A DNA stretch of 64,000 nt from Castanea sativa (GCF_040712315.1 NC_134020.1:14217751-14281750), one strand, 5' to 3'; shown: positions 11,799-24,387, numbered from the stretch's first letter. Program-made: numbers and translations. The notes: generated by a model not told the origin, from the letters alone.

Positions 11799-12795
11799 TG
11801 TTAAGGACATATTTTATGTAGTTAGCTAATCCTTTGACAAAACGTACTTTACTTGTATTTGGATTGATCTAGGATGTGTTTAATGCTTCAAGAACATGTT
11901 GTTCAAGTCTAGTATTAAAGCCATGAAGATTGGACCAAGAAACAAGTGAAGAAAAGGTGTTTACTAAAGCTGGACACCTGCGGATAGCTGCTGGACAGCT
12001 GCTGGACAGCTGCTCGATAGATAGCTATCTATCGAGGTTTAATGAGGCTTGACAGATGCTATCTATCGAGGCTATTTATCGAGGTTACGAAAATCAGAAT
12101 TTTCAGATCTGATTTTTGGGCCAGGCTTTTGTATTTGTGTAGGGTTTCTTTTCTCACAACCCTAGACATATATAAGGCATATTTTAGAGGCTGTCACATA
12201 TGAGAATACAAGGAGAACATATGAAAAAGGTGACCGAAGCCTTATTCTCTCAAAAAGAAGCTACTGCGTCTTTGCGCCTTAGGGTTTTGTAACCAAGTGC
12301 TTCTTGATCTTCATTGTTGATGAAGTGAAGAACTTTGCAGCCAACATTCTTCTTCCTTAAGTTGGTGAGTGAGTCAAGTACTGAGATCCGTGCAAAGGAG
12401 TGAGTCACGTACTAGGATCTGTGCATCAAAGGGTGGCGTTCATATATTGAAAAGTTCAGAGGTTTTGAAGCAGTAGAAGGTTTCTACTGTGAGTTCATCT
12501 ACAGGGATTGTAGAGTCTAGGGACAAAGGTTTTGTACTAGATTTGAAACTTCTCTTTACTATAGTGGATTGCTTTTCAAGAAGGTTTCCCCCCAGGTTCT
12601 TTACTGTGAAACTGGTTGGTTTCATTGGTTTTCCTAGGTCATCATATCTTGTCTTATTTATTTTTCTGCTGCACTTAGTTTTGACATAATATTGATGTTT
12701 GGTTGTTTTTAACAAGTTTATGCATAATAAATCTAATTAACAACTTGGGTTTAAAACTTGTTAATTGTTTTAATTGGGGTCTAAATTTCCCAACA
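11799..12795 (+). mobile_element. Solo LTR-B with TSD TTTTA
   Basis: The LTR starts TGTTAAGGACATA and ends TTTCCCAACA (997 bp). The 5 bases on each side are identical (TTTTA at 11794-11798 and 12796-12800), so this is a true insertion reduced to one LTR by recombination. It lies within the minus-strand mobile-domain-like ORF and splits it. A TATA box lies at about 12167-12176 (CATATATAAGG), with an array of palindromic boxes 100-200 bases upstream. Confidence 0.92.
12013..12036. promoter_or_regulatory. Perfect 24-bp palindrome in LTR-B upstream region
   Basis: The half CTCGATAGATAG is followed directly by its reverse complement. It sits among three CTGGACAGCTG repeats (11975-12012) and further TATCGAG boxes (12064, 12077), about 130 bases before the TATA box. 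Position suggests a protein-binding enhancer; that is inference. Confidence 0.6.
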
Positions 12796-12873
12796 TTTTA
12801 TATAGCCATACTTGAGGGAGAGAAAAAGAGAGCATGAGTGTTAAGTGGAAAAATGAGAGATAAAAAGGAAAAA

Positions 12874-13600
12874 GTATACACCATTGGCTAGACTCTATGT
12901 GAGTCACCAAGCTGCTATGTTAACCTCTCAATCTTGCTAGGTTGAGAACCTAGGCAAAAGTAGGGAATATACTTGAAGGAAGTGAGGACTCCCCATAAAG
13001 AATGTTGCTTCTTCCCTATGGACTGCATCCAAGCCATTAAGCATTTCAGCCAGATAAGCATGATTGGGCTTCCCCTCCTTAGATTGTTGACCACCAAAAG
13101 AATTCTTGGGTCTACATGAGGTGTCACATGCACCAAGAAATACCTTGCAAGAATACAAAGACAATAGGCATTGAGATAGTTGGAGCACTCCACCTCGGCC
13201 AGAGGGACATTTCGATGATTCAAAATACTTGAAGACCATCTGAACATTCAACTTAACAGGTGTGCACCACCTTTTGGCCATAGCTAAAGGAACCCCCAAG
13301 AGTTGATGAGCCATGTAGGAAAGATCCTTATCAAGAATAGGAGATATAATAGAACCAAGGTCGGGCTCACCCATGATTGTACCAAATTCTTCAAGAGTGG
13401 GGCATAACTCCATGCCATTTAAATGGAAGACATGCCGAGTAGGGATCCAAAATCCAGCAGCAGCACGAAGAAAAGGCTTGTTCACTCTAATTTGATGGTA
13501 AAAAGGAACATAAGAGAGACCGAGAGGAGTGAGAATGTCTTCGAAAGTGGGACCAAGCTTCTCAATCCATGCTGAAACCTACAAAGGGGTAAATTCTACC
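12874..13600 (-). pseudogene. N-terminal part of a plant-mobile-domain-like ORF
   Basis: From about 13600 down to 12937 the minus strand reads an open stretch of more than 180 residues. It includes LRAAAGFWIPTRHVFHLNG, then ELCPTLEEFGTIMGEPDLG, then YSCKVFLGACDTS. The CPTLEEFGTIMG block is characteristic of the DUF7745/plant-mobile-domain-like ORFs carried by plant retroelements. The open reading starts upstream of the first methionine at 13485, since similar sequence extends toward 13600 in broken frames. A 39-base piece at 12874-12912 nearly matches the LTR-A copia leader at 54802-54840, so the downstream edge is chimeric. Function is unknown. Confidence 0.55.
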
Positions 13601-14171
13601 ATTGGGGGACCTTACTGAGTTTAGAACACGTTCTATGTAGGTTTGGAGGCCTCCTACGGCTATTTTATACTAAGGAGAGGCAGATAGAGTTTTTTTCTTT
13701 TCTTTTCTTTTCTTTTCTACCTGGTGGCATGCACACGTATGGTCAACACCTGTGTATGCATATGCACGTATGCTAATGCAAGAAGCCATATAGATTCAAA
13801 TTCCTCTTTCCTATTTGGATTACAGTTCCTACACCAAGGTTTCTCTCATGATTCCTATGACCTAGAAGCTTATTCAAGGCACACTTAAACTCAGATTTTC
13901 AAGAATCAATGAAAAGAGAAAAGCAACACATTGTTTAAAAATTCCCATGAGTTGTAAAATAAGTACATGTCCTAAATAAAAAGAAAAAATGTAAAAATAT
14001 GTTCTTAAATACAACAAAATATTTCAAATAAGAAATAAAATGCCAAAATACATGCTAATAAAAGAAAAAGAAAAATATATATAAAAAGAGACATATTTCC
14101 TATGTGGTTGTCTATTTTTAGGATCACCAGTAACGCCTTTTCCTTGACTGGTAACTGGGAATGGTCTTTGG

Positions 14172-14205
<34 letters not shown>

Positions 14206-14958
14206 CCTAGGTGGGGAAACCCTCTAGGACCGTAGATCTTCCTGGGGTATTTAGTCACCTCCAACTTGAGATTCCTGGCTAGCCCAACGAGCTCCTTATG
14301 CTCCTCCACAGTGGTCTAAAAATTAAGAAGGAGACAATATTAGAACAAGTATTGAGAGATGTGAGAAAAGAAAAGACAGGACAAGGATGAAAGAGAACTC
14401 ACCACTTGTGTACCCTTAGGAAACGAGTAAGCCATGACATTTGCGTTACGACGCAAAGGGCACTCCTAAGCAAAGTTGTTAGGGCCATAAGCATAGACCG
14501 ACCAGGGTAGATGAGAAGGGTCAACAAGACCACCTACAGCGGGGTCAGCCTGACATAAACATCAGACTTGAGTCTCACCATATACAGAATTGCAAGAAAA
14601 GAGGAACAGAAGTAAAAAAGGGAAAGAATACATACCTCCACAATAAGGGAAGGCATTGACGAGTCTCGTTGAACTCATTCAAATCCATTTCACCCGCGAG
14701 CCGCTTAGCATAGGGAATGTCGTTTCTCCATAGCTGACACCAAGCATCAGTCATGGAAAGTGGGGCAAGCTTGAACTATAGAGGATCCATTGAAACCCAT
14801 GGTACATCCTCACCCGACAGCTAGTAGCATACCCTCTCTGCCTGGTAGAGGACCCTTAGACCAACACCCTCTAAAGGCTGGGTGATCCCAATAATAATGA
14901 GGGTAGCCACTTCTAAAGCAGGATCCACAGCAGGTGATGCACCGGCCCAAGGACTCCA
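13601..14958 (-). other. Possible retroelement ORF remnants with (ATC)n tract
   Basis: A short minus-strand open stretch (14309-14124) contains HKELVGLARNLKLEVTKYPR followed by a run of aspartates made by an (ATC)n repeat at about 14173-14203. Farther upstream (14640-14900) the minus strand has broken open pieces. I do not recognise a family. Nothing is identifiable from 13601 to 14000 except a C/T-rich tract near 13690-13718. Confidence 0.3.
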
Positions 14959-15758
14959 TGTTGGAAAATCTGGTTTTACATCTCATAAAAAACACACAAT
15001 GAAAGAACAAACACGGATCTACTTCATCCATGAGAGATAACATGTAACCTTGAATTCTAGAACAAAGAATAGAAAGCGTACCATGATGAAATGAAATTCA
15101 AAACCAAGACTTAAGAATACCTATAATCTTCATCTCAATTCCACATGGTGCCCAAGAAGTGTGGTCTCTCAATCAGTCTTTATGTACGTCTATTCTCAAA
15201 GAAAAATCCTTCTTCTTCTCCTTGTAAAGAAAAACTGTTTTCTTTCTTTTCATTATACGTACATTCTAACTAACTTGGTAGTTACTTTATTTAATAACTC
15301 TTATTAAATAAAAACATATTATCTAATTGGGTTAGCCTTTTGGGCTTACCCAATTAGGCTTTAGTTTGTGGCTAGAGATGGGACCAAAGGGAACAAATAA
15401 TGCTCTAGCTCCAATGGGCCTTGGGCTTATCTATCAACTCTTGACAAGTCCAAAGTTACCATTAATTATATTTAATACCACTATATAAATATAATTGCAT
15501 TCTAAGCCTTATTAATAAATTATATCCAAAGACTTTAATGATATCATTTGACCCCTCCATGAAATATCCATAGTGAAAAAAGTCATAATGAAATCCAATT
15601 TCAATAAATATAAGCTTTAGTAACTCCTTACTAAAGTGGGCATCCTGAATAACTAGTTCCCATTAAACTTATCTCAAGTGGATATTTTGTGTCTCTACAA
15701 AAAATATTATGGATTCCATCTTGAGAATATGTGTTCCCTCAACACTACATGTGGTTAC
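14959..15758 (-). mobile_element. LTR-A fragment, minus strand
   Basis: It begins TGTTGGAAAATCTGGTTTT, the complement of an LTR-A 3' end. It follows LTR-A backward for about 800 bases and stops at GTGGTTAC, so the LTR 5' part is missing. It abuts a plus-strand LTR-A at 15759. Confidence 0.8.
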
Positions 15759-16613
15759 TGTTGGGGTTTATGCCCTAAAATCCAATTTATTGGCATGTCG
15801 TAAATAATTAAATTGTTTAATTATATGAGACTATTTATAAATGAACTAATAGAGCATTATCATAGTCCATGAGATGCATTGTATGTGATTTATGTGGAAA
15901 GTCACAGAAGATGTAAATCACAAGTTCCTTATAAACTCAAAATGTAGTTTATAGTCGGTGATGAAATTGGGCGTTTCATCTGCGAAGACTATAACACATC
16001 AACTAAGATGATTTGTCTTGATCATGGAAGTGGAGACTTCTAGTTGATGTGTCTTAAGAGTTAAGACATATTGAACTGGACCGTTGTGAGATTAATTATT
16101 CAATCAACAACTATCACCTGAATAATTAATCTCACGACTTCTAATTTCATAGACTCTCAATCCTAAGAGGGTAGTGAACTCGATCATGAAATGTAGGTTA
16201 CTTTGATATATTAGGAGTGAGATCTAATATTCACGGTCAAAACCTTAGTATGTTGGGTAACCACACGTAATGTTGAGGGAGCATATATTCTCAAGATGGA
16301 ATCTATAATATCTTTTTGTAGAGACACAAAATATCCCCTTGAGATAAGTTTAATAGGAACTAGTTATTTAGGGCGCCCAGTTTAGTAAGGAGTTACTAAA
16401 GCTTATATTTATTGAAATTGGATTCAATAAATGTGAATAACTAAAAGATTAAACCGAGTACTCAAGGATAAAATAGTTGTTTACAAAGTGACAGTTCATT
16501 ATGACTTTGTTCACTATGGATATTTCATGGATGGGTCAAATGATATTATTAGAGTCTTGAGATATAATTTATTAATAAGGCCTAGAGTGCAATTATATTT
16601 ATATAGTGGTATT
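15759..16613 (+). mobile_element. LTR-A fragment, plus strand
   Basis: It begins TGTTGGGGTTTATGCCC and follows LTR-A to ATATAGTGGTATT, where repeat C starts at 16614. The LTR 3' part is missing. With the minus-strand copy on its left it forms a head-to-head pair sharing about 350 bases as an inverted repeat (about 15400-15758 against about 16245-16613). Confidence 0.8.
16086..16135 (+). other. LTR-A hairpin with compensatory change
   Basis: The left arm is GTGAGATTAATTATTC (16086-16101) and the right arm GAATAATTAATCTCAC (16120-16135), a perfect 16-bp stem. Relative to other copies, position 9 of the left arm changed T to A and its partner changed A to T. The loop also differs. Confidence 0.8.
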
Positions 16614-17639
16614 TGATGATGCAAAGAAGATCAGTAGGCTGGATGCTTCGGACTTGAAAGGACCACTTGCTCTCTCTACGGCCTAAAGAAAAAGAAAAGC
16701 GAATCAAAAGGTGACCGGGGCTGCCGGCCAAAAACCCTCCGATGGCAAAGTTAGTTTTTCTCTCTATATTCTTGAAGTTCCAACTTTTTTGGAGTAAGTT
16801 TCACATACCTTTGCTTTGTCAGAATCAGTGTTTATATAGCGTTCCCATAGACGGTTATTGAATACTGGAACCTCCCCTAGATTCGAGGAGGCAAAAGGAT
16901 TAAATGTAACTGCCATAACCGTTTAGGAGTTACATTTCTATTTCACAACGGATATATGACAGTTATGCGTAGGATAAGGGATTATCACATTATATTTGGA
17001 GATTTTCCTAAGTATGATATCCTCGTCCTGGAATTCCTTCGTCAAGTGTGCCTGATAATTCCAATAGCATCCTCGTCCACAAATCTTTATGTGGACGAGT
17101 CCTTTCGAGATAAGCTGTGCGCATCCCATGGACGAGGGATGGAGCTTCGCCATCATCCTCAGGACGACCTTGCCCGTTACCCTCGTTCTGAGGATAACTC
17201 CTGGACAGCTGCCGAGGTGATGACCGTCTAAGGATGGTCAGCGATTTCGTCCCACATCAGTTGCCCCCTCGTCCAGGAGTTATGCAACGCATCGACATAT
17301 TTTAGGACGAGTTCATCCCCCTTTATTTTTTTTATTTTTTTTTATGCACTGCGTGTCGCACATCCATAGGGGGTCAGTCATTTGTTTTTATTCCTTTGAG
17401 GCATGCGCCACGTGTTGCCTTTTAGTTGGTTCCGTCGTTGCGGTTACCGAGACTTTTCTGCCTATAAATAGTGGTTTCCCTCTCATGCCCCTTTCACTTT
17501 TTCAAATTTTCTGCTTTGACACTCTCGTCCGTCGCTTCGTCTAAGAATATCCTCAGCGTCCTTAGTGTCCTTCGTCTAGAGCCAGGTAATCCTTCTACAC
17601 TTATTTTAGCTTTCCTTTTTAAGTGTTAGGACGTTTTCA
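16614..17639 (+). mobile_element. Repeat C, copy 1 (LTR-like promoter region)
   Basis: The segment starts TGATGATGCAAAGAAG and matches a second copy at 60052 for the first 600 or so bases (GATCAGTAGGCTGGATGCTT and CCAAAGTTAGTTT are shared). It carries a TATA box at about 17463-17470. A possible splice donor follows at 17586 (AGCCAG then GTAATC). It could be a gypsy LTR or another element's promoter region. I see no PBS. Confidence 0.5.
17463..17470 (+). promoter_or_regulatory. TATA box in repeat C
   Basis: TATAAATA occurs in CCTATAAATAGTGG, about 175 bases before the ATG of the truncated ORF at 17640. Confidence 0.5.
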
Positions 17640-17746
17640 ATGGCCTCCTGCTCGTCTAGTGATAGTGTGGTCAAGGCTATAGACGAGTATCACGACGACT
17701 CTAGTTATGACACTTCTAGTAATGTCAGTAATAGTAGTGCTCATAC
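17640..17746 (+). pseudogene. Start of a serine-rich transposon ORF, cut by LTR-A
   Basis: The frame opens MASCSSSDSVVKAIDEYHDD and continues with a Ser/Asn-rich stretch until the LTR-A start at 17747 replaces it. Acidic, serine-rich N-termini of this kind open many plant-transposon ORFs. Only 36 codons remain. Assignment is weak. Confidence 0.4.
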
Positions 17747-19172
17747 TGTTAGGATTAGTGCCCTTAAATCCTATTGTATGATGCTATGTATGATATTATG
17801 TATGACATTATGTATGACTTTATATTGTGATTGATAAAGTTATTTTATTATTATCTAAAATAATGGTAACGTGAATATGGGACATTATCATATAGTCCAT
17901 GAGATGCATTGTATGTGATTTATGTAAAAAGTCACAGAAGATGTAAATCACAAGTTCTTTGTAAACTCAGAATTTATAGTTCGTAGTCGGTGATGAAATT
18001 GGGCATTTCATCTGCGAAGACTATAACGTGTCAACTACGATGATTTGTCTTGATCATGGAAGTGGAGACTTCTAGTTGATATGTTGATATGTTTTAAGAG
18101 TTAAAACATATTGAACAGGACCGCTGTGAGATTTATTATTCTCCTAATGACTTTCAAATGAATAATAAATCTCACGACTTCTATTTGCATGAACTCTTAA
18201 TCCTGAGAGAATAATGGACCTGATCATGAAGTGTAGGTTGCTTTGATATATCAGGAGTGAGATTCGAAATAACGGTCAATACCTCGGTATGTTGGGCGGC
18301 CACATTTAGTGTTGATGGAACATATATTCTCAAGATGGAATTCATAGTCTCTTGATGGAGATATAAAATATTCCCTTGAGATAAGTTTAATGGTTTCGAT
18401 TATTCGAGAGAGTTAGGCCTAACCACTTTAGTAAGAAATTACTAAAGTATATATTTATGAAATTGGATTTCATAAATATATAATGAACAACTTTAAAGAA
18501 TTAAACCGGGTACTCAAGGATAAGATGTAGTAATTTACAAAGTGGCAGTCTACGTTTATGACTTTGTGTTACTACGAATATTTTATGAAGGGGTTACGTG
18601 TTTAATAAAGTCTTGGGATATAATTTATTAATAAGGCCTAGAGTGCAATTATATTTATATATTGGTATTAAATATAATTAATGGTAACTTTGGACTTGTC
18701 AAGAGTTGACGGAAAAGCCCAAGGCCCATTGGAGCTAGTGTCTTATTGGTCCCTTTTGGTCCCACTTCAAGCCACACACTAAAGCCCAATTGGAAAGGCC
18801 CAATAGGCCAACCCAATTAGATAATCAGTTAGTTATAAAGGGAGAAACATACAGAATTTTTATAAAAAGAGATTAGAAAAGAAAAAAAAACGGTGTGTGA
18901 GAGAGTGTGGAGACACACTTTCATTCTCCCTTTGGAAAACTTATTGAGAGACCACACATCTTGGGCGTAAAGTGGAATTGGAGTGAAGATTAAAAGTGTT
19001 CCCAAGTGCTTCTAATCTTTGTTTTGAATTTCTCCACACCAAGGTACGCCATCTTGTTCTTAAATTCTGAAATTTGCATAGTGCACGTTATCAATCATGA
19101 ATGAAATAGACCCTTGTTCATTGCTTCCGCTATGGGTTTTGCATGAGATGCAAAACCAGAATTTTTCCTTCA
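17747..19172 (+). mobile_element. 5' LTR of an LTR-A copia (subtype with long start)
   Basis: This 1426-bp LTR starts TGTTAGGATTAGTGCCC and ends TTTTTCCTTCA. A PBS (TGGTATCAGAGCCAGG) follows 2 bases later at 19175, so it is a 5' LTR. TATA box TTATAAAGG lies at 18833-18841. It has the perfect hairpin at 18126-18175. No second LTR of this element is found. Confidence 0.85.
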
Positions 19173-20095
19173 ATTGGTATCAGAGCCAGGTTTTCATATC
19201 ATGATTGTATAGGGTGTGATCAAATTTTAGAATTTAAGAAAAACCGTTGTCTTTATGTTTTCAAATTTCTGCATAAAGATATTGCTCCATAAATTTTGTG
19301 TGCATTGATAAATATATGTGATGTATTGTTCTGCATGTGCATGGATTAGTCATTGATTCTATAACCATTAATGGAAGAAAATGATTGAATGTTAATGCTT
19401 TATAGCCATTGAAATATGTATGGGCACATTCAAATTTCTGCATAAAGATATTGCTCCATAAATTTTGTGTGCATTGATAAATATATGTGATGTATTGTTC
19501 TGCATGTGCACGGATTAGTCATTGATTCTATAACCATTAATGGAAGAAAATGATTGAATGTTAATGCTTTATAGCCATTGAAATATGTATGGGCACATTC
19601 AAAATGATAACCATTATTTTACATTCTATACATCTTCCATACGAATGGATAGGTAGTTATTGAAATGGATGGTAGTTATATTTTTTTTAAAAAAATAACT
19701 ACCATTACATTCACGGATGGAAATTGTACATATATATATTGCAAGTGGGATTGAACAGTGCCATGTCTTGAGTTAGTTGCTAATATGAAATCATGTAACT
19801 GTCATCTCATGAAAACCACTTGAGACTTTCTTTAAAACCTCACGGATTCACACGGATTCATTCATTATTTTTTTTTTTTCAAAACCGCTGGAAACTTTCT
19901 TAAAAAGTGACAGTTATGTCACGGATTGGATGAAGAAGGTGAATTCGTACAGGGGTAGTTATTGACCGTTTTGACTTGGAATTCAATTCATTCATTGCAC
20001 CATTTGACCGTTTGGCTTGGAATTCCATTGTACGGTGCTCAATAGATTCTCGATCGATCGAGCTTCGCGAATTTTGAATTTTCCAAAATTTTTCT
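19173..20095 (+). mobile_element. PBS and leader of the LTR-A copia at 17747
   Basis: It opens with the tRNA-iMet PBS at 19175-19190 and continues as non-coding AT-rich leader. Two tandem copies of a 169-bp block lie at 19262-19430 and 19431-19599. The right junction, where sequence switches to the minus-strand copia leader, is near 20095 and is approximate. No gag is seen. Confidence 0.55.
19262..19599 (+). repeat. 169-bp tandem duplication
   Basis: Two almost identical copies (first from 19262, second from 19431) begin CAAATTTCTGCATAAAG and end GGGCACATT. I noticed one difference, in GTGCATGG against GTGCACGG, so the duplication is recent. Confidence 0.95.
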
Positions 20096-22129
20096 AAGAC
20101 AGTTTTTTAACGTTTTTATGAACAAAACAACTATCATATCATATACTATATATAATAGCAGAAGCTGAGCGAAAGTTGGTTCCTACATTTAAGGAGGTGT
20201 TGACAAATAGGAAAAAAGGCTATCTAATATTCAAACACGTATATAGTTAATCTTTAAAAAAGCGTACGATGCATCATTTGATGATCTCTGAATATAAATA
20301 CAACATTAACTGCTTAAATGGGTAAATTACATTCAAAAGATTTGCCCGTATACCGAGAAAGAGAGAGAACAGAGTTGTTCGTCGGACCGCAAGAGAAAGA
20401 GAGAAATATCCAAGGCCGGCGATTGTTCGTTCCCTGGCCAGATTTAGATCATTGGAATGGCAAGCACAGAAAGAAACCGTTAGGCCACATATCAACCACC
20501 TGAATCGTCGGAACCGGCACCGATAAATTTTTTTTTTTCCATCTTTTTAGATCTGGGTATGAAATTTTACTTTTAATTGGTTATTTGTTGGATAGGTTTA
20601 GATTTGATTCATTTTTGTTTTGGGTTTTAGGAAAAAAAAACGGTTATCACATAAAACCATTCGTTGCACGCCCCTAGGGTTTAAAACAGAACATCAACTT
20701 AATCAATTGTTATCTTTGATCAGTTTCTAACTTCACTCGCTCTGTACCATGCCATTGAGAAGAAAAGCATCCACAACGCACGTAGGTAGAGAAAGAAGGA
20801 GAGAGAAATTTGGGGGCTCTACTACGAATCATTAAACTATTCCACTATTGCAACCCCAAACCCTAACCTGTAAGTTGTCCTCCCTCTCTGCCTCTCTCTC
20901 AAAACCCAAAACCATAACCCTTAAGAGCTCTTTCCCTCTCTGTCAATGGCAGAAAAACAATTAGGGTTTCTTAACTATTAAAGTAGAGGATTATGGAGGC
21001 ATAAAGAGAAGGAGCACGTACTACTACAGAAAGGAGGAGCACTAAATGGTAAGACCTTTCTTTTATTCTGCACTTTTATTTTATTGCTTTTATGAAATTT
21101 AATAATTTTTTTAATTATATAAAGATGTGAATATGAATTTGAAATTCAATTAATTTGTATTGATATATTTCTTAAATTACAGAGTTTGAGATTGCTGGTT
21201 TACATTGCAATTCTTTCTTTGCGTTGGTAAAAATACCCATCAAAGTTTGGGAATTTGACTTTCCATTGTATTGTGGGCCATCTGTTTGATTTTTAAATGA
21301 TCTTTTTGTTTGTGTTTGTGATTAATATGAGTCTTTTTTGTTTGCTTGCTGACTCTCTCTCTCTGTTTCTTTAAATTCATTTTTTATTATTCCAGTTACT
21401 GAGTTTGTGGTTTAACTTCATCAGTTGTGGTACAAAATACTAAACTGAAGGAGGAACAATCATCGGGCGATGAATATCAAAACCTTCTTCTATATCTAAG
21501 AGGTACAAACTAACTTTTTTTATTCATTTTATTCTGTTTGGTAATGGTTTTTTGCTAATCGGAGTGGTTTGTTTGTTTTTCTTTGATTTCTTTATTGGTT
21601 GAGATATTTACTGACTCACACCGTTTCTATAATTTATAATTTGGTCCTGCATTGTGTGGGTACAATGTTGAAAACATATGTAACATTACATTTAAAAAAA
21701 TCTAGGCTTTGGTACATCTACAAGCTCATTAGTTGCTTTATATAATACCTTTATAAATAGGCTCAAGTAGTTGGTTGCAATCCCACGATGCTTTTGCTTA
21801 GCTGTGCTTATTTTGTCTTGGGTGTAATTTTTGGGTGGATTCATGTTGCAAAACATTCATCCCATTCCCATTTGGAACAAGCAAACCATGTGTTTTATAA
21901 AATGTCTCACTCACTTTTGAAAGTTCAAGTTAACTTCATACAAACACTAATAATATATCTAAGTTAATTCTGCCATACATTTGACTTCCAAATTTCATTT
22001 TGTCATGTTCATTAATGGTTTAATGGCATGTTGTGTCTGTGGAGGGCCACAATACAATTACAAATCCAATGTCACATGTCACATGTGGCCAAACTGGTTT
22101 CAATGTCTGCTTTGACTATAAAGAAGTTG

Positions 22130-22960
22130 CTTAGTTAGAGGCACATGCACAAGCTAGATTTTAGGAAGTTGTTAAAAGTCCAGCCCATGAAAGAATAAGT
22201 TTGGAGGTTTTTAAGTTGGTTTTGGAATTCTATTTAGCTAGAAGAATAATAAGTAGGAGCTCAAAGAATAAATGAGGAGCAATAGGCCTTATAAATAGAG
22301 TTGTGGTGTAGCCTGTTGTTGTTTGCGTAAGAGTTAATTAGAAGACAAAGTTTTGTCTAGCAAGAGAGTTAGTGAATAAGCTTTGTCTAATATGCTATTA
22401 TGAAAGCACCTTTAGGTGTATTAGGTATTTGGGTTAGTTTATATTTGTGAGGGTTATGAGAGTTTATGACTGGTTGTAGTTATCATTGATAGTAGATATT
22501 TTTGTCTAGTGTTGCCTGATGTAGACATAGAGTTTGCCAAATCATGTCAAAATATGTATTGTTTTGCTTTCCATTTATTATTTTACATGTTCTTCACAAG
22601 GAAAATCCATTGAAAGGGAGCTATTTTCTGCCTAGCTAAAGAATGAGTCATTTCTAAATTTGGTACTATCCAGTAATACTTTTATACAAAGACTAGAGAG
22701 CATTGGGATGAGTTTCTGTCCAAATCCTGACCCACTTATTTCTTTATCAAATGCTTCTGGATTGACCATATTCTGATGCATATATTATCAATTAAATGAC
22801 ATAGCAAAATGCAATATTTTTTCTGAAGTATAGGTGAAAAAATTCTGAACTAACCATTGTCCCCTTAACTTGAGTGATTACATGATTGCTTTCACTGTCA
22901 GCCATTGGCACATGCACAAGCTAGATTTTTGGAAGTTGTGAGAAGTAGAAGCCATGTGCT
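22130..22960 (+). other. LTR-like or promoter-like segment within the Helitron
   Basis: A TATA box (CCTTATAAATAGAG, about 22287-22300) is followed by a leader-like stretch. The phrase GCACATGCACAAGCTAGATT occurs at about 22141 and again near 22911, about 770 bases apart. It could be a degraded small LTR element or captured promoter. No coding sequence is seen. Confidence 0.3.
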
Positions 22961-24160
22961 ATATTAAACATAGCATGTGATTAATATGCATTCCCAAATT
23001 CGATCTAGCCTAAACAGAAGCACATCATAGTCCCTGCATCTAAATACTGACTTCAGCACAATTATGTATATTTGTACACTTCAGTCAAAAACTTAGTGCT
23101 TAGAGTTGAGTATGGTGCCTTCATGTCTCATAATCCATGGTTTGGGTTTGGGAGAAGAACCATCTTCAGATTGCAATCTTAAAGATTGAGAAGTGGGTTC
23201 TACAATTTTATATTGCGTTCTGCTGTTAGTTGGTCTCAATACGTAAGGTTGTAATAGATTTACAAGCTAGCAAAAGAAAATCTTTGTTTGGTTGAAGTAC
23301 TTAATATTTTTCTATTTTTCAGAGACTTCAATTAAAACCAAATGATGATACTATCAAACTCAAATTTATCTAAATGAAAAAGTGAATTATTTCTCCTTGA
23401 AATTGTAGGCTTGGGCTTGTTTTTTCCTAATAGTGTCATAGTTATTTAAAAGTTCATAGTCAGCTTCAATTTTGAACATAATGACCATTTTGCACTTTGT
23501 TGAGAAAATGAGTTTCTTTACCGGTACCTTTATTTGTTTGCTTTTCTTTTTTCCCCTGGATTGAGATATCATGCAAGTTGAGAATCAGACTATACAAAAA
23601 TTGGTTCATCGAGAATATTCCATAGCGGTTATCTTAAAATTTCAATTGTGTAAAAAGATGCAGGACCTTACAAATGTAGGTAATTGTTTATCCAAAGGGC
23701 ATATCATTGAAGGGACTTATCTGGTCCCAGTTAGACATTTGTTTCAACTTGTCCCATTTAATTATAAGTGATCGACCAGTTGTTCAGAATTTCTCATTCC
23801 ACATATCCTTGATTCAACTGGGTCCCTTTTACGTTTCTCTGCCGGAAAATCTTGGCCAAAACATGTTCTAACAAATATTAAGTAGACAATACTCACTACT
23901 AAGTTCTTGGTTATTAGTTGAAAGACAGGTCAATGTGATCCTTCAAATGCTCATGTCTCACATCAATTCTCGCCCAAATTCCTCTACACCTCTCACTTCA
24001 AATTTTAGAGATCTTCACATAAACCATGTACCTATATATACACACACATATCATTCCACAACCACAAGTCTTCACATCCTCTGGTATCAAATCCTTACTT
24101 CTTCCTCCTTCTCATCTGTGCTCTTTGCCATTTTTCAGGCAATAATAGAGACAGATAGCA

Positions 24161-24387
24161 ATGGCTATTCGTTTGCTTGGTATTATACATGCTATGCACA
24201 TTCTTTGCCGATCAAACTCATTTTCAAAGCATGCAGCTTCAAAATCTTTAGATGCTCCAAAAGGCTACCTTGCAGTATATGTTGGAGAAAGTGAAAAGAA
24301 GTGATTTGTGATTCCTATTTTGTTCTTGAACCAGCTTACATTTCAACAATTGCTAAACAAGGCCGAGGAAGGGTTATTGTATGTCAT
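24161..24387 (+). pseudogene. SAUR auxin-responsive gene fragment (captured)
   Basis: SAURs are small, early auxin-induced proteins that act at the plasma membrane/apoplast by inhibiting PP2C.D phosphatases and so activating H+-ATPases. From ATG 24161 the frame reads MAIRLLGIIHAM, then the family hallmark APKGYLAVYVGESEKK. An in-frame TGA at 24302 follows, at a position where the family normally has Arg in a KRFVIPI block. The same frame continues beyond the stop with FVIPILFLNQLTFQQLLNKA before losing similarity, so the last quarter of the domain is missing. Upstream lies a TATA-like CTATATATAC (about 24030) and a C/T-rich leader, so its promoter was probably captured too. It is intronless, as SAURs are. 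It is a dead copy. Confidence 0.85.

Noticed and set aside
14024..14309. Methionine-run and aspartate-run ORFs.
   Set aside because: Both come from the (ATC)n microsatellite read in different frames.
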